DNA from: Paenibacillus agilis
GTDB lineage: Bacteria; Bacillota; Bacilli; Paenibacillales; Paenibacillaceae
Direction: 5' to 3'
NCBI RefSeq assembly: GCF_007786455.1
Contig: NZ_VNJK01000002.1
Coordinates: 1 to 64,000 of the forward strand
Length of the DNA stretch: 64,000 bases
Program-made: the position numbers and the translations under genes
The notes under the pieces: model-generated
What the model was told of the DNA's origin: nothing
The model's input: the letters and a program-made list of their open reading frames with translations, nothing else
Databases searched by the model: none
Shown here: piece after piece, positions 54,933 to 64,000 of the stretch
How positions within the stretch are numbered: the first letter of the stretch is position 1
Layout of the letters: each line of letters opens with the position of its first letter

Positions 54933-56177
54933 TTATCCATTCAAATAATTTTCAGGATCCATCTTATTTCCGTTTAAACGAACTTCAAAATGAAGATGGT
55001 TACCTGTCGAGCGTCCTGTCGTTCCGACCTCAGCAATTTTCTGCCCACGACTTACAACATCGCCCTTACTTACTTTAATACCGCCATTGCGAATGTGACC
55101 ATAAAGCGTCCACAAGCCATTGCCATGATCGATGATGACCGTATTGCCGTATCCATTCCACAACTCTGCCATGATGACAGTACCGCTTTCCGCTGCATAT
55201 ATTGGCGTACCTGAAGGAGCTGCCATATCCATACCACTGTGGTTAGCTGCTCTGCCTGTAATCGGGTCCGTACGACCACCGAAACGAGAAGTCAGCGTAT
55301 AGTTATCTTTTAACGGAACTGCTAGCTTACCGCCACTGTAGGCCGGCACACTTGTCACGTGAGAAGTAGTTGATTTTTTCGCTCTTTCTGCAGCTTCACG
55401 CTTTCTGCGTGCATCTTCTGCGGCTTTCTCCTTCAACAGCTTCGAACGCTCCATCGCAAACTCGACAAGCATCTTATCTTGTTCGTCGCTTAATCCGTGA
55501 GCCTCTTCAATTTGCTGATCTAGGCTTGCAATCATAACTTCTTTTTCGCGCTCTTTCTTCATTAGATCCTGCTTAGTTTCATCTAACTGAGCGTAGAGAC
55601 TTTTGACGCGTTTAAGATCCTGCTCAATTTCTTTCTTCTTCTCGATTACGAGCAGCTTGTCCTTTTCATGGTCTTCTAGAATCTTCTGATCCTGATTGGC
55701 GATCAGTTCCAAAGAATCAAGGCGATCCAAGAAATCTTTAAAGCTAGTCGCACTGAACAATACATCCAAATAAGAAACATTGCCGCTCGTATACATCAGC
55801 TTCACACGCGTATCCAGCATTTTGCTTCGCTCTTCAATACGTCGATTGGCTTCTTCTAATTGGAATGCATTCTCGCTTAACTTCAGCTCTGTTTTATCAA
55901 TATCAAGCGAAACCCTTGTCATTTCTGCAACCTTTGACTCGATCTGACCAGAAATAACTTTCATATCCGCTTGTGTCTTCTTTTTGCTCTTCGCTGCCGT
56001 AGCAGCCTTAGCATCGGCATTTTGTTGAACTTGCTCAGCTTTACGCATTTCCTGCTGTAAATCTTTTAATTTGCGGTCAATGGAGCCTGCCTGAGAAGCT
56101 TCTGTGACTGCAGCCGGTGTCATCGTGAGCAGCATAGCTCCACACAACACAACCGCGATACTTTTCTTTTTCAACAA
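54933..56177 (-). CDS. EnvC-like M23 peptidase with N-terminal coiled coil
   Basis: A 414-residue secreted protein. The signal peptide (1-28) is followed by a long coiled coil (about 30-265, Lys/Glu/Gln-rich) and a C-terminal M23 LytM domain (about 300-412). The zinc-site residues look intact: NHSGMDMA (His and Asp), HGNGLWTLYGH and HLHFEV. It is encoded directly after ftsX, and proteins of this type (EnvC, PcsB, CwlO-like) are the extracellular partners controlled by FtsEX. An intact metal site suggests active endopeptidase rather than a pure activator. It lies 60 bp from ftsX and 69 bp from ctpB. Confidence 0.9.
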   Translation of the reverse strand: MLKKKSIAVVLCGAMLLTMTPAAVTEASQAGSIDRKLKDLQQEMRKAEQVQQNADAKAATAAKSKKKTQADMKVISGQIESKVAEMTRVSLDIDKTELKLSENAFQLEEANRRIEERSKMLDTRVKLMYTSGNVSYLDVLFSATSFKDFLDRLDSLELIANQDQKILEDHEKDKLLVIEKKKEIEQDLKRVKSLYAQLDETKQDLMKKEREKEVMIASLDQQIEEAHGLSDEQDKMLVEFAMERSKLLKEKAAEDARRKREAAERAKKSTTSHVTSVPAYSGGKLAVPLKDNYTLTSRFGGRTDPITGRAANHSGMDMAAPSGTPIYAAESGTVIMAELWNGYGNTVIIDHGNGLWTLYGHIRNGGIKVSKGDVVSRGQKIAEVGTTGRSTGNHLHFEVRLNGNKMDPENYLNG

Positions 56178-56237
56178 AGTCTCCTCCTCGTTCCATTAAA
56201 TCAATACATTTATTGTTCATGCTCCATATCCGCTATA

Positions 56238-57155
56238 CTACACTTTCAAGAACTTGCGAATTGAAATGGTACTTCCCCATACTCCGATCAAAATTCCTAG
56301 AGCCAGCAAGCTGCCAAATGCAAACGTCCAAATATTGCTTAACGGTAGCATATCGATAAATTGCATGCCCAGCGTATCTGCCGTAAGTGCAAACAGCTGA
56401 TTGTAAGCAAAGAACAAAATAGCAATGGTAACAACCGAACCGATAAGTCCGATTAACGCACCTTCAATGAAGAACGGCCAGCGGATAAACGAGTTTGTTG
56501 CCCCTACCATTTTCATAATGCTAATTTCACGCTGACGTGCCATAATCGTAATCTTAATCGTATTCGCAATTAAGAACATAGCCGTGAAGCCTAAACCGAC
56601 CACAAGAATTAAGCCAAAGTTACGAATCATTTCTGTCAATTTGAATAACTTCTCAACATGACCTTGTCCGTAGTTAACAATATCGATAGGCTTGTCCTTA
56701 TTCGTTTCATTCAAAGCTTGAATCTTCTTCGCTACTATCGGAACCGTCTCTGGCTTGTACACTTCAACGGTGAATGAATCAGGAAGTGGATTCGTTTCAG
56801 GAGTATATCCTTTTACAAGATCCTTTCCTTTGTCGCCAAGTTTCTTTTCTAATATCTTCAAGCCTTCTGCTTTAGGAATAAGCGTCACTTGGCTGACTTC
56901 GGACATATTTCCGATGTCTGTTTCCAACAGATCAACTTGTTCTTTAGATGTTCCAACTTTCAGGTATACACTAATCGTTATTTTACTATCGACCTGGCTC
57001 ATCAAATGGTTCAAGTTGAAGGACAATAGAATAAATACACCTAAAATAAACAATGAAATGACGATTGAGCTTATTGAAGCAACAGACATCCATCCATTGC
57101 GTACAATGCTTTTGCTGCCTTCTCTAAGATGGCGGGATATTGTATTAAGTGTCAT
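56238..57155 (-). CDS. ftsX: cell division ABC transporter-like permease FtsX
   Basis: A 305-residue membrane protein with four helices (about 25-45, 175-200, 225-250, 275-297) and an extracellular loop (about 50-165) that engages a peptidoglycan hydrolase. The cytoplasmic N-terminus HLREGSKSIVRNGWMSVASI is typical. The frame opens at 57215, but ATG at 57155 (GGGGGGAT upstream) fits the family and overlaps the ftsE end by 11 bases. It works with FtsE. Confidence 0.94.
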   Translation of the reverse strand: MTLNTISRHLREGSKSIVRNGWMSVASISSIVISLFILGVFILLSFNLNHLMSQVDSKITISVYLKVGTSKEQVDLLETDIGNMSEVSQVTLIPKAEGLKILEKKLGDKGKDLVKGYTPETNPLPDSFTVEVYKPETVPIVAKKIQALNETNKDKPIDIVNYGQGHVEKLFKLTEMIRNFGLILVVGLGFTAMFLIANTIKITIMARQREISIMKMVGATNSFIRWPFFIEGALIGLIGSVVTIAILFFAYNQLFALTADTLGMQFIDMLPLSNIWTFAFGSLLALGILIGVWGSTISIRKFLKV

Positions 57156-57831
57156 AACCGTAATCCCCCCGAGCCTCATCGCGCACAATCGTACCTTCTT
57201 CAATCGCAATGACACGACGCCGTATTCGGTTAACGATGTCTTTGTTATGCGTTGCCATAATAATGGTAGTGCCTCGATAATTAATTTCTTCTAACAGCTT
57301 CATAATCTCCCAAGATGTTTCAGGATCCAAGTTCCCTGTAGGTTCATCGGCTACAAGTACCGCAGGATTGTTAACGATTGCGCGCGCAATTGCTACACGC
57401 TGCTGTTCACCGCCTGAAAGTTGAGATGGCAAGCAGTTCATCTTCTGCTTCAAACCAACCAGCTCCAATACTTCTGGGACACGTCGCTTAATAACCTTCT
57501 TCGGCGCTTCAATAACTTCCATTGCAAATGCGACATTTTCATATGCCGTAAGCTTCGGAAGCAACCTGAAATCTTGGAAAATGACGCCGATATTACGGCG
57601 TACATATGGAATTTTGCGCTGCTTCAGTTTTCCAATGTTAAATCCATTTACGAAGAGCTGGCCCTTCGTAGGCACTTCTTCTCTATAAATTAACTTCATA
57701 AATGTAGATTTACCTGCTCCTGATGGACCAACTAGATATACGAACTCGTCTTTATCAATGAGGACATTGATGCCGCGCAATGCATGCGAGCCGTTCGTAT
57801 AGGTCTTCCAAATATCTTGCATCTCAATCAA
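57145..57831 (-). CDS. ftsE: cell division ATP-binding protein FtsE
   Basis: A 228-residue ABC ATPase. Walker A is GPSGAGKST, signature LSGGEQQRVAIARA and Walker B VLVADEPTGNLD. The start MIEMQDIWKTYTNG is family-typical and uses TTG at 57831 with AGGAAGTGA eight bases upstream. With FtsX it couples ATP hydrolysis in the cytoplasm to wall hydrolysis outside. First gene of the leftward division/wall series. Confidence 0.95.
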   Translation of the reverse strand: MIEMQDIWKTYTNGSHALRGINVLIDKDEFVYLVGPSGAGKSTFMKLIYREEVPTKGQLFVNGFNIGKLKQRKIPYVRRNIGVIFQDFRLLPKLTAYENVAFAMEVIEAPKKVIKRRVPEVLELVGLKQKMNCLPSQLSGGEQQRVAIARAIVNNPAVLVADEPTGNLDPETSWEIMKLLEEINYRGTTIIMATHNKDIVNRIRRRVIAIEEGTIVRDEARGDYGYDT

Positions 57832-57952
57832 AAGTTATCACTTCCTATGTGTATAAGATCAGCCCTTATATATTCGACACTAGGCCGCTAAATCCTCTTC
57901 AATTATTACAATTTCTACACCATTTTGCGGTTGACAGGGAAGAAACTCATTA

Positions 57953-57964
57953 TTTCCCGGGAAA
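57953..57964. promoter_or_regulatory. 12-bp perfect palindrome between ftsE and the VanW gene
   Basis: TTTCCCGGGAAA is a perfect palindrome in the 303-bp gap between divergent genes. It could be an operator for either side; no known regulator is recognised. No other convincing promoter pair was found in this gap. Confidence 0.3.
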
Positions 57965-58134
57965 ATGTCTTAACATGTCCAACATTAGCCAAATTAATCG
58001 ACATAAATGGAATAATAATCCTTCCAATTAAGGCTTATAGTAGTTGAAAATGATTTAACTTGATATGGAAATATTCACAGCTTATCCGCATAAGATGGGA
58101 AAGACGACCTTGATGGACAGGGGGCTGCTTCCTA

Positions 58135-59571
58135 ATGCTTAAAAAATATAAATGGATAATCAGCATTTCACTTCTTCTCGTCCTTTCCTGCAGTGCCTTA
58201 TGGTACTGGGCTGAACGTTATACACAATCCAATACCATTCCCGCACATGTACAGTTATCCGGCTGGCTAATCAGTGGAATGGATATAACAACATTCGAAC
58301 AACAGCTAGCTGAGCGAATACGTAAGCTCGAGCAAAGAGCCATTGTATTCACCTTTGATGCCGCTAAGCTCCCTCCAGTCCGAACCACACTCGCACATAT
58401 TGGCGTACGTTATCAGGCTGCGGCACTTATGGAGCAGCTTAAGCAATTACAGCAAGGATCATTGTGGCAGAAAATACATAAAAGGCTATACTTTCAAGAA
58501 CAGTGGTCGCTAACATTTGATTGGGAGCAATCTATTTGGAAAAATAGATTTACACCTCAATGGGAAGTAAAAGCTTTTGGTACGCCTGTCTCTGCCGAGC
58601 GAGTCATTACAGCAAACGATACGATAGAGTACAAAGTGGATAAACCTGTATACCGCCTTGACCGAGTACAGATGGAACAAACCATACGTGCTGCACTACC
58701 AGCTCAATGGACCACAACTCATCCAGTCGTTGCGGCGGCGCCGCTTCAGCGATATGAAGCACCTGTTACCCTTCGCTCCCTGCAAGCGGAAGGGATTGAA
58801 CGCAAAATTATGGAATTCTCGACGACTTTTGTACAAGAAGACGATGGACGAACCCATAATGTCAAAGCCGCTGCTCAAACGATCAACAATATGATACTCA
58901 AGCCAGGCGACGTTTTTGACTACGATCGCGTCATTGCCGACACCGAACGACAACACGGCTTCAAGGAAGCTCCCGTCATCTTCAACGGCAAGCTTGTACC
59001 AGGTGTGGGAGGCGGAATATGCCAAGTTTCGAGCACGCTGTACAATGCTGCACTACGATCGGGACTTCACATCGTAGAACGCAGAAACCACTCCTTGCCT
59101 GTAAAATACCTTCCACTTGGATTAGACGCCACTTTTTCGCAAGGATATATTAATTTCAAATTTAAAAATACGACTGCCAAACATCTGCTTATTCGTACCG
59201 CAACAGAAGAAGACCGCCTCACGATAAAGCTGTTTGGGACGATGGACACAAGCATACAGTATAAGATGGAGACCAAGACGCTCAAAATCATGAAGCCAGA
59301 TGTAAAATACGTACGGAACAATCAACTTACCCCTGGCACGCAAGAGTTATTGCAACCTGGAAAGAACGGCTTTCAAGTCGAGACCTACCGCTTAAAGCTG
59401 GTAGATGGCAAAGAGGTTTCACGCGAACGGGTTTCGCTAGATACTTACAAACCACAACCTTCATTAATTGCCGTCAATAATGGAGGCACGCCTGAACGTG
59501 GAGCTGTAGAAGAGCGCAAGCCAATTGTAGAAGATGGACTGCATGGCCCGAACTTCGATCAAGGCAGATAA
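58135..59571 (+). CDS. VanW family exported protein (G5-like C-terminus)
   Basis: A 478-residue protein with an N-terminal membrane anchor (about 7-26). It continues with a PG_binding_4-like region (about 40-205), the VanW core (about 228-350, with GGGICQVSSTLYNAAL and ERRNHSLPV) and a beta-rich G5-like segment (about 360-440). ATG at 58135 follows GGGGG by ten bases. Function of VanW proteins is unresolved; YoaR-type homologues are common in spore formers, and wall association is likely. It is divergent from ftsE. Confidence 0.87.
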   Translation: MLKKYKWIISISLLLVLSCSALWYWAERYTQSNTIPAHVQLSGWLISGMDITTFEQQLAERIRKLEQRAIVFTFDAAKLPPVRTTLAHIGVRYQAAALMEQLKQLQQGSLWQKIHKRLYFQEQWSLTFDWEQSIWKNRFTPQWEVKAFGTPVSAERVITANDTIEYKVDKPVYRLDRVQMEQTIRAALPAQWTTTHPVVAAAPLQRYEAPVTLRSLQAEGIERKIMEFSTTFVQEDDGRTHNVKAAAQTINNMILKPGDVFDYDRVIADTERQHGFKEAPVIFNGKLVPGVGGGICQVSSTLYNAALRSGLHIVERRNHSLPVKYLPLGLDATFSQGYINFKFKNTTAKHLLIRTATEEDRLTIKLFGTMDTSIQYKMETKTLKIMKPDVKYVRNNQLTPGTQELLQPGKNGFQVETYRLKLVDGKEVSRERVSLDTYKPQPSLIAVNNGGTPERGAVEERKPIVEDGLHGPNFDQGR

Positions 59572-59662
59572 AGAAAAAATATATTTTTCATGTCGACAAA
59601 CTTATTCAAAGTGAACTTATTTATGTTTCTTGCTGTTCAACTACACATACCATTACAAACCA

Positions 59663-59709
59663 AACAGCACGCGTTAGCGCCTCACGGGACGCTATTAACG
59701 CGTGCTGTT
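59663..59709. terminator. terminator hairpin between the VanW gene and argH
   Basis: AACAGCACGCGTTA (59663-59676) pairs with TAACGCGTGCTGTT (59696-59709), extended by GCG/CGC. The T tract is weak on both strands, but it lies between two convergent genes. Confidence 0.65.
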
Positions 59710-59756
59710 CGTATTGGGGCATATCATACTGCCCTTGAATTAGCTAGCTAACCTCA

Positions 59757-61202
59757 CTACTTTGCAACCGCAGATTGGACTTGAGCTGCAGCTGCTTCAG
59801 CTTGCTTCTGCTCATTCCAAGTGCTCGTAACTTGCAAAGCCTCTGCTGCACGAACGATCGCCGCCTCAACTTGCGGCTTAGCCGTTCCGCCGTATACATT
59901 TCGTGCATTCACGACCTGTTCAGGCTGAAGCACATCATAAATCTTCTCATCGAACAACGGAGAGAACTGTTGGAATTCCTCAAGCGACAAGTCCAGCAAG
60001 TAAACACCCTTCTGAATGCAATACAGCACCGTCTTCCCAATCACTTCATGTGCTTGGCGGAATGGCAATCCCTTGTTCACAAGGAAATCGGCAATATCCG
60101 TCGCGTTTGAGAAGTCTTGGTTGACCGCTTGACGCATGCGGGCGCGGTTTACTTTCATCGTGGCAATCATCGGTGCAAACAAGCGCAATGCACCATCCAA
60201 CGTTGCAACCGTATCAAACATGCCCTCTTTGTCTTCCTGCATATCTTTGTTATAAGCTAGCGGAAGTGCCTTTAGTACAGTCAACATGCCGATAAGATTG
60301 CCATATACCCGCCCTGTTTTGCCTCGCACAAGCTCAGGCACGTCTGGGTTCTTCTTCTGAGGCATAATGCTAGATCCCGTACAGAAAGCATCATCCAGTT
60401 CAATGAATTGAAACTCTGTACTCGACCACAATACAAGTTCTTCACACAATCGCGATAAGTGCGTCATAATGAGCGAAGCATTGGCTAGAAACTCCACAAT
60501 GAAATCCCGATCACTTACGGCATCCAGACTGTTCTCATAAATACGCTCAAAACCAAGCTGCTCCGCAACAAAGTGACGATCAATTGGGAATGTTGTCCCT
60601 GCCAGTGCCCCTGCCCCTAAAGGCAGCGTGTTGATACGCTTGTAGCTGTCTTTCAGCCGTTCAATATCGCGTTCGAACATCGATACATAAGCCAGTAAGT
60701 GATGTGCAAATAAAATAGGCTGCGCACGCTGGAGATGTGTGTACCCCGGTATGATGGTATCTATGTTCTCCTTCGCCTGTGTAATCAGCGCCTCTTGTAC
60801 ATTGCCTAACAGTTCGACGAATTGAACGACATGTTTACGCAAATAAAGATGCATATCTGTAGCAACCTGATCGTTACGGCTGCGACCTGTATGCAGCTTG
60901 CCCCCTACAGGTCCGATCAGCTCAATCAGCTTTTTCTCAATATTCATATGGATATCTTCATCTGATACGGAGTATTCCATCTGCCCCGCTTGAATCAGTG
61001 CAAGCACTTGCAATAACCCATCCTTAATGCGATCCGCATCTTGCTGCGGCACGATACCGCAGCGACCGAGCATCGCAATATGAGCGAGACTACCTTGTAT
61101 ATCTTCTTCTGCCATCTTCTTATCGAACGTAATCGATGCCGTATATTGTTCTACGAGCTCATCCGTCTGTTTCGTAAACCGTCCGCCCCAAAGCTTGCTC
61201 AC
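59757..61202 (-). CDS. argH: argininosuccinate lyase ArgH
   Basis: A 481-residue fumarase/aspartase-superfamily enzyme splitting argininosuccinate into arginine and fumarate. SKLWGGRF starts the protein, [13 protein letters not shown] (about 105-117) and the signature [11 protein letters not shown] (about 283-293, catalytic Ser loop) are intact. An Ala/Gln-rich tail of about 20 residues ends the protein. It is last in the argD-F-G-H series, 88 bp after argG. Confidence 0.97.
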   Translation of the reverse strand: MSKLWGGRFTKQTDELVEQYTASITFDKKMAEEDIQGSLAHIAMLGRCGIVPQQDADRIKDGLLQVLALIQAGQMEYSVSDEDIHMNIEKKLIELIGPVGGKLHTGRSRNDQVATDMHLYLRKHVVQFVELLGNVQEALITQAKENIDTIIPGYTHLQRAQPILFAHHLLAYVSMFERDIERLKDSYKRINTLPLGAGALAGTTFPIDRHFVAEQLGFERIYENSLDAVSDRDFIVEFLANASLIMTHLSRLCEELVLWSSTEFQFIELDDAFCTGSSIMPQKKNPDVPELVRGKTGRVYGNLIGMLTVLKALPLAYNKDMQEDKEGMFDTVATLDGALRLFAPMIATMKVNRARMRQAVNQDFSNATDIADFLVNKGLPFRQAHEVIGKTVLYCIQKGVYLLDLSLEEFQQFSPLFDEKIYDVLQPEQVVNARNVYGGTAKPQVEAAIVRAAEALQVTSTWNEQKQAEAAAAQVQSAVAK

Positions 61203-61290
61203 AATGTCCCCTCCTGCCCATGAGAATATCTATCTACATCCAAATGGTACGCCTATCCTTATTACATGCCTTCACGAGTCAAGCTTCAGC

Positions 61291-62571
61291 TCAGTTCGTA
61301 TATACGGCTTCAGCCGTTTGCTTTGGAACTGCTGTTGTTGCACTTGCACTATGCACACCAGCAGAAACTTTCAAACGCAGTGCATTCAACTGAATAAAGC
61401 CAGTCGCATCGTTCTGATCGTAAGCCTGTGTCGGATCCGCTTCCATCGTCGCGATATCTGGATTATATAGGCTGACAGGACTTTTTACGCCTGCGCCAAT
61501 CACATTTCCTTTATAAAGCTTCAAGCGCACCGTACCCGTAACGTTTTTCTGACTTTCTTGTACCAATGCTTGAATAGCCAAACGCTCTGGTGCAAACCAA
61601 AAACCGTTATAAACGAGATTGCTGTATTTGGCAATGAGTGAATCACGTAAATGCATTACTTCGCGATCCATCGTCAACGACTCCATTTTGCGATGAGCCG
61701 TAAATAAAATCGTTCCACCTGGCGTCTCATATACACCACGGCTCTTCATGCCCACGAATCGATTCTCCACCATATCAACACGACCGATACCGTGCTTGCC
61801 GCCAAGCTCATTTAATTTCTCCATCATCTGCAGCGGTGTATGTGCATCACCATTGATCGCAACACAGTTGCCCTGTTCAAAAGATAGCTCGATATATTCA
61901 GCCGTATTTGGCGCATCTTCCGGAGATACACTCAACACGAACATTTCTTTATTTTCATCTGCACTCGGATCAAACCAAGGATCCTCTAAAATGCCGCTCT
62001 CGAAGCTAATGTGGAGCAAGTTGCGGTCCATCGAATATGGCTTCGCAGCAGAAGCTTGCACAGGAATACCATGTTTCTCCGCATATGCGATCATTTCAGC
62101 ACGGCCCGGGAACTGCTCGCGGAAAGCCTCTGAACGCCAAGGTGCAATCACCTTAATTTCTGGCGCCAGCGCAGCCGCTGTAAGCTCAAAACGTACTTGG
62201 TCATTGCCTTTACCAGTCGCACCATGTGCGATAGCAGTTGCACCTTCAGCACGGGCGATCTCGACCATACGCTTCGCAATAAGCGGACGAGCGATACTCG
62301 TTCCTAGCAAGTACTGCCCCTCATAGAGTGCGCCTGCTTGAAACATTGGCTGAATGAAATCACTCGCAAACTCATCTCGCAAATCATCAATATAGATTTT
62401 GGATGCGCCTGTTGCCAGAGCCTTCTCCTCTAAACCATCCAACTCTTCCTTCTGCCCGATATCTGCAGTAAAAGCTATAATTTCAGCATCATACGTTTCT
62501 TTTAACCACTTTAAAATTACTGATGTATCCAGCCCGCCAGAATAGGCCAGCACGATTTTCTCCTTCGCCAT
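61291..62571 (-). CDS. argG: argininosuccinate synthase ArgG
   Basis: A 426-residue ATP-dependent synthase joining citrulline and aspartate. [16 protein letters not shown] (about 7-22) is the PP-loop, followed by [14 protein letters not shown] and SYNPD-like C-terminal segments. The frame opens at 62682, but ATG at 62571 with GAGAGGAG eight bases upstream starts at the conserved [13 protein letters not shown]. The C-terminus carries about 20 extra low-complexity residues (Ala/Thr/Ser) beyond the usual end. Confidence 0.97.
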   Translation of the reverse strand: MAKEKIVLAYSGGLDTSVILKWLKETYDAEIIAFTADIGQKEELDGLEEKALATGASKIYIDDLRDEFASDFIQPMFQAGALYEGQYLLGTSIARPLIAKRMVEIARAEGATAIAHGATGKGNDQVRFELTAAALAPEIKVIAPWRSEAFREQFPGRAEMIAYAEKHGIPVQASAAKPYSMDRNLLHISFESGILEDPWFDPSADENKEMFVLSVSPEDAPNTAEYIELSFEQGNCVAINGDAHTPLQMMEKLNELGGKHGIGRVDMVENRFVGMKSRGVYETPGGTILFTAHRKMESLTMDREVMHLRDSLIAKYSNLVYNGFWFAPERLAIQALVQESQKNVTGTVRLKLYKGNVIGAGVKSPVSLYNPDIATMEADPTQAYDQNDATGFIQLNALRLKVSAGVHSASATTAVPKQTAEAVYTN

Positions 62572-62714
62572 CGTTCCCGCTCCTCTCAAACTCCCGCCAT
62601 CTGCTAGTTCATCCTTGATTCTATTACGATCAATTGCAATTTCACTGGTTGCGCTACATGGAGCGAGCAGCTTCGGTTGCAACGGAATAGTTCTCCATAT
62701 ACATTGTGAAAATA

Positions 62715-63662
62715 CTAGTCACGCATAATAGCAGCCATAATCGCTTTTTGTGCATGCAGTCGATTTTCCGCTTCATCAAACACGACGGAATGTGGGCCAT
62801 CAATAACGCCCTCACTCACTTCTTCCCCACGATGAGCAGGCAAGCAGTGCATGAATAAGTAGTCTGACTTGGCATATTTCAAAAGCGACTCATTCACCTG
62901 GAAGTTCTTGAATGCTCTCTCTCTATCCTGCTGCTCGGATTCAAAGCCCATGCTAGCCCACACATCAGTGTAAATAAAATCCGCGTCGGCTGCCGCTTCC
63001 TGCGGATCGGACGTCAACGTTATCGCTGCCCCATAAAGTTCGGCTTGTTCTCTGGACTGCTTAATAACGTCCGCATCCGGCCCATACCCTTCTGGTGTCG
63101 CTACTGCGATGTGCATACCCAACTTAGCAGCACCCATCATGAGTGAATGTGCCATATTGTTGCCATCACCGATATAAGCGATCTTTAGCCCTTCCAATTT
63201 CCCCTTCTTCTCATAAGCAGTCATATAGTCAGCCAACGCCTGACATGGATGATTCAGATCGGACAATCCGTTAATAACCGGAACCGTCGCGCTGCGAGCC
63301 AAGTCTATGACTGTGCTGTGCGCAAACGTACGAATCATAATGCCGTCCACATAACGGGACAGTGTTTGCGCTGTATCGGAGATCGTTTCACCACGACCAA
63401 TTTGAATATCATTTTTACTCAAAAACAATGATGTTCCACCTAACTGGTACATCCCTACTTCAAAGGAGACCCGTGTCCGAGTGGAAGACTTTTCGAATAT
63501 CATCGCAAGCGATTTGCCTTTAAGAGGCTGGGACGGAGCACCCGCCTTTTGAAGCCGCTTCAGCTCGATGGCATCATGTATCAAGGCATATATTTCTTCT
63601 TGTGTATAATCTGCAAGAGCGACAAAATCCCGCCCTTTTAAGTCCAAAAGTGTCGATGTCAT
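62715..63662 (-). CDS. argF: ornithine carbamoyltransferase ArgF
   Basis: A 315-residue transcarbamylase making citrulline from ornithine and carbamoyl phosphate. [10 protein letters not shown] (about 54-63) is the carbamoyl-phosphate site, HPCQALAD is conserved, and [13 protein letters not shown] is the ornithine-side motif. ATG at 63662 follows TTGGAGG; the open frame upstream to 63725 does not look like the family. It lies between argD and argG. Confidence 0.97.
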   Translation of the reverse strand: MTSTLLDLKGRDFVALADYTQEEIYALIHDAIELKRLQKAGAPSQPLKGKSLAMIFEKSSTRTRVSFEVGMYQLGGTSLFLSKNDIQIGRGETISDTAQTLSRYVDGIMIRTFAHSTVIDLARSATVPVINGLSDLNHPCQALADYMTAYEKKGKLEGLKIAYIGDGNNMAHSLMMGAAKLGMHIAVATPEGYGPDADVIKQSREQAELYGAAITLTSDPQEAAADADFIYTDVWASMGFESEQQDRERAFKNFQVNESLLKYAKSDYLFMHCLPAHRGEEVSEGVIDGPHSVVFDEAENRLHAQKAIMAAIMRD

Positions 63663-63774
63663 TGGGCTTATGCCTCCAATCCAAACAATTTCTGTGACTT
63701 CATCATCTATAGCCGGCATAGCCAACCTGTTGAGTCATCTATATTTCACAGCTAAGCTGCATCGTTTACATTTA

Positions 63775-64000
63775 TTAACCGACTTGAGCAGTCTGTTCTG
63801 CCAATACACGTTCTATAATCGCTACAGCTGCATTGATATCTTCTTTCGTTACACGCAAGCTAGGCAGCAATCGAATTACATTCGGACCTGCAGATACCAC
63901 TAGCAATCCTTCTTGATGCATCTGAGCGATCATGTCTCCTGCCGCACCATCATACTCAATACCAACAATTAGCCCCATTCCTCGGATAGCTTTAACCTTT
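63775..64000 (-). CDS. argD: acetylornithine aminotransferase ArgD, C-terminal part (cut by the window edge)
   Basis: About 75 C-terminal residues of a class-III aminotransferase. The frame runs off the right edge (KVKAIRGMGLIVGIEYDG...) and ends ...VIRLLPSLRVTKEDINAAVAIIERVL, the typical ArgD/GabT end. The catalytic Lys region is outside the window. Position directly before argF in an arginine operon makes ArgD by far the likeliest member. Confidence 0.88.
   Translation of the reverse strand, partial: KVKAIRGMGLIVGIEYDGAAGDMIAQMHQEGLLVVSAGPNVIRLLPSLRVTKEDINAAVAIIERVLAEQTAQVG

Overview
The window looks like a Paenibacillus-type (Bacillales) chromosome. The 16S rRNA 5' end has Paenibacillus-like variable regions, ribosome-binding sites are strong Bacillus-type AGGAGG sequences, TTG and GTG starts are common, and gene orders such as pcrB-pcrA-ligA, uvrB-uvrA and ftsE-ftsX-(M23)-ctpB-minJ are typical of the group. 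The glycan locus resembles the S-layer glycosylation loci described in Paenibacillus alvei. This assignment comes from reading the sequence, not from a database search.

Layout. 1-585: 5' end of a 16S rRNA gene with its promoter, transcribed off the left edge. 586-8555: maltodextrin module, a GH31 alpha-glucosidase, an ABC importer (mdxE-F-G) and a divergent LacI-type regulator, with a clear promoter, a cre site and palindromic operators between them. 8707-14228: pcrB-pcrA-ligA. 14527-33708: a surface-glycan locus. A long leftward series runs wzm, wzt, a methyltransferase/coiled-coil/glycosyltransferase fusion, four membrane genes that look like a lipid-linked pentose module, a GT4, rmlACBD, two GT2 enzymes, a WsfP/WbaP-type initiating transferase and a 39-residue membrane protein. 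A divergent O-antigen-ligase-like gene lies on its right. 33745-35750: galU and galE, fired from back-to-back promoters. 35935-44289: a U32 peptidase/RlhA-type protein, an exported stalk-domain protein, two PepSY proteins with Asp-rich segments, an HtrA-like protease, a small membrane protein and a HAD hydrolase. 44680-49674: uvrBA. 49985-51647: motAB behind a SigD-like promoter. 51902-59571: minJ, ctpB, an EnvC-like M23 protein, ftsX and ftsE, with a divergent VanW-family gene. 59757-64000: end of an arginine operon (argD partial, argF, argG, argH).

How the glycan genes could work together: the WsfP-like enzyme starts a chain on undecaprenyl phosphate; RmlABCD supply dTDP-rhamnose, and GalU and GalE supply UDP-Glc and UDP-Gal. 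Cytoplasmic GT2 and GT4 enzymes extend the chain. The methyltransferase-coiled-coil-GT protein may cap it, Wzm/Wzt (Wzt carries a C-terminal glycan-binding domain) export it, and the WsfB-like ligase attaches it to a surface acceptor. The UbiA/PAP2-like/flippase-like/WsfD-like block may add an extracytoplasmic sugar from a polyprenyl-phosphate donor.

The strongest non-genic signals are two. One is an array of DnaA boxes between motB and minJ (four exact TTATNCACA boxes spaced exactly 21 bp apart, plus a fifth and several near matches). The other is a triple TTCTCAT direct-repeat promoter with identical geometry in front of both PepSY genes.
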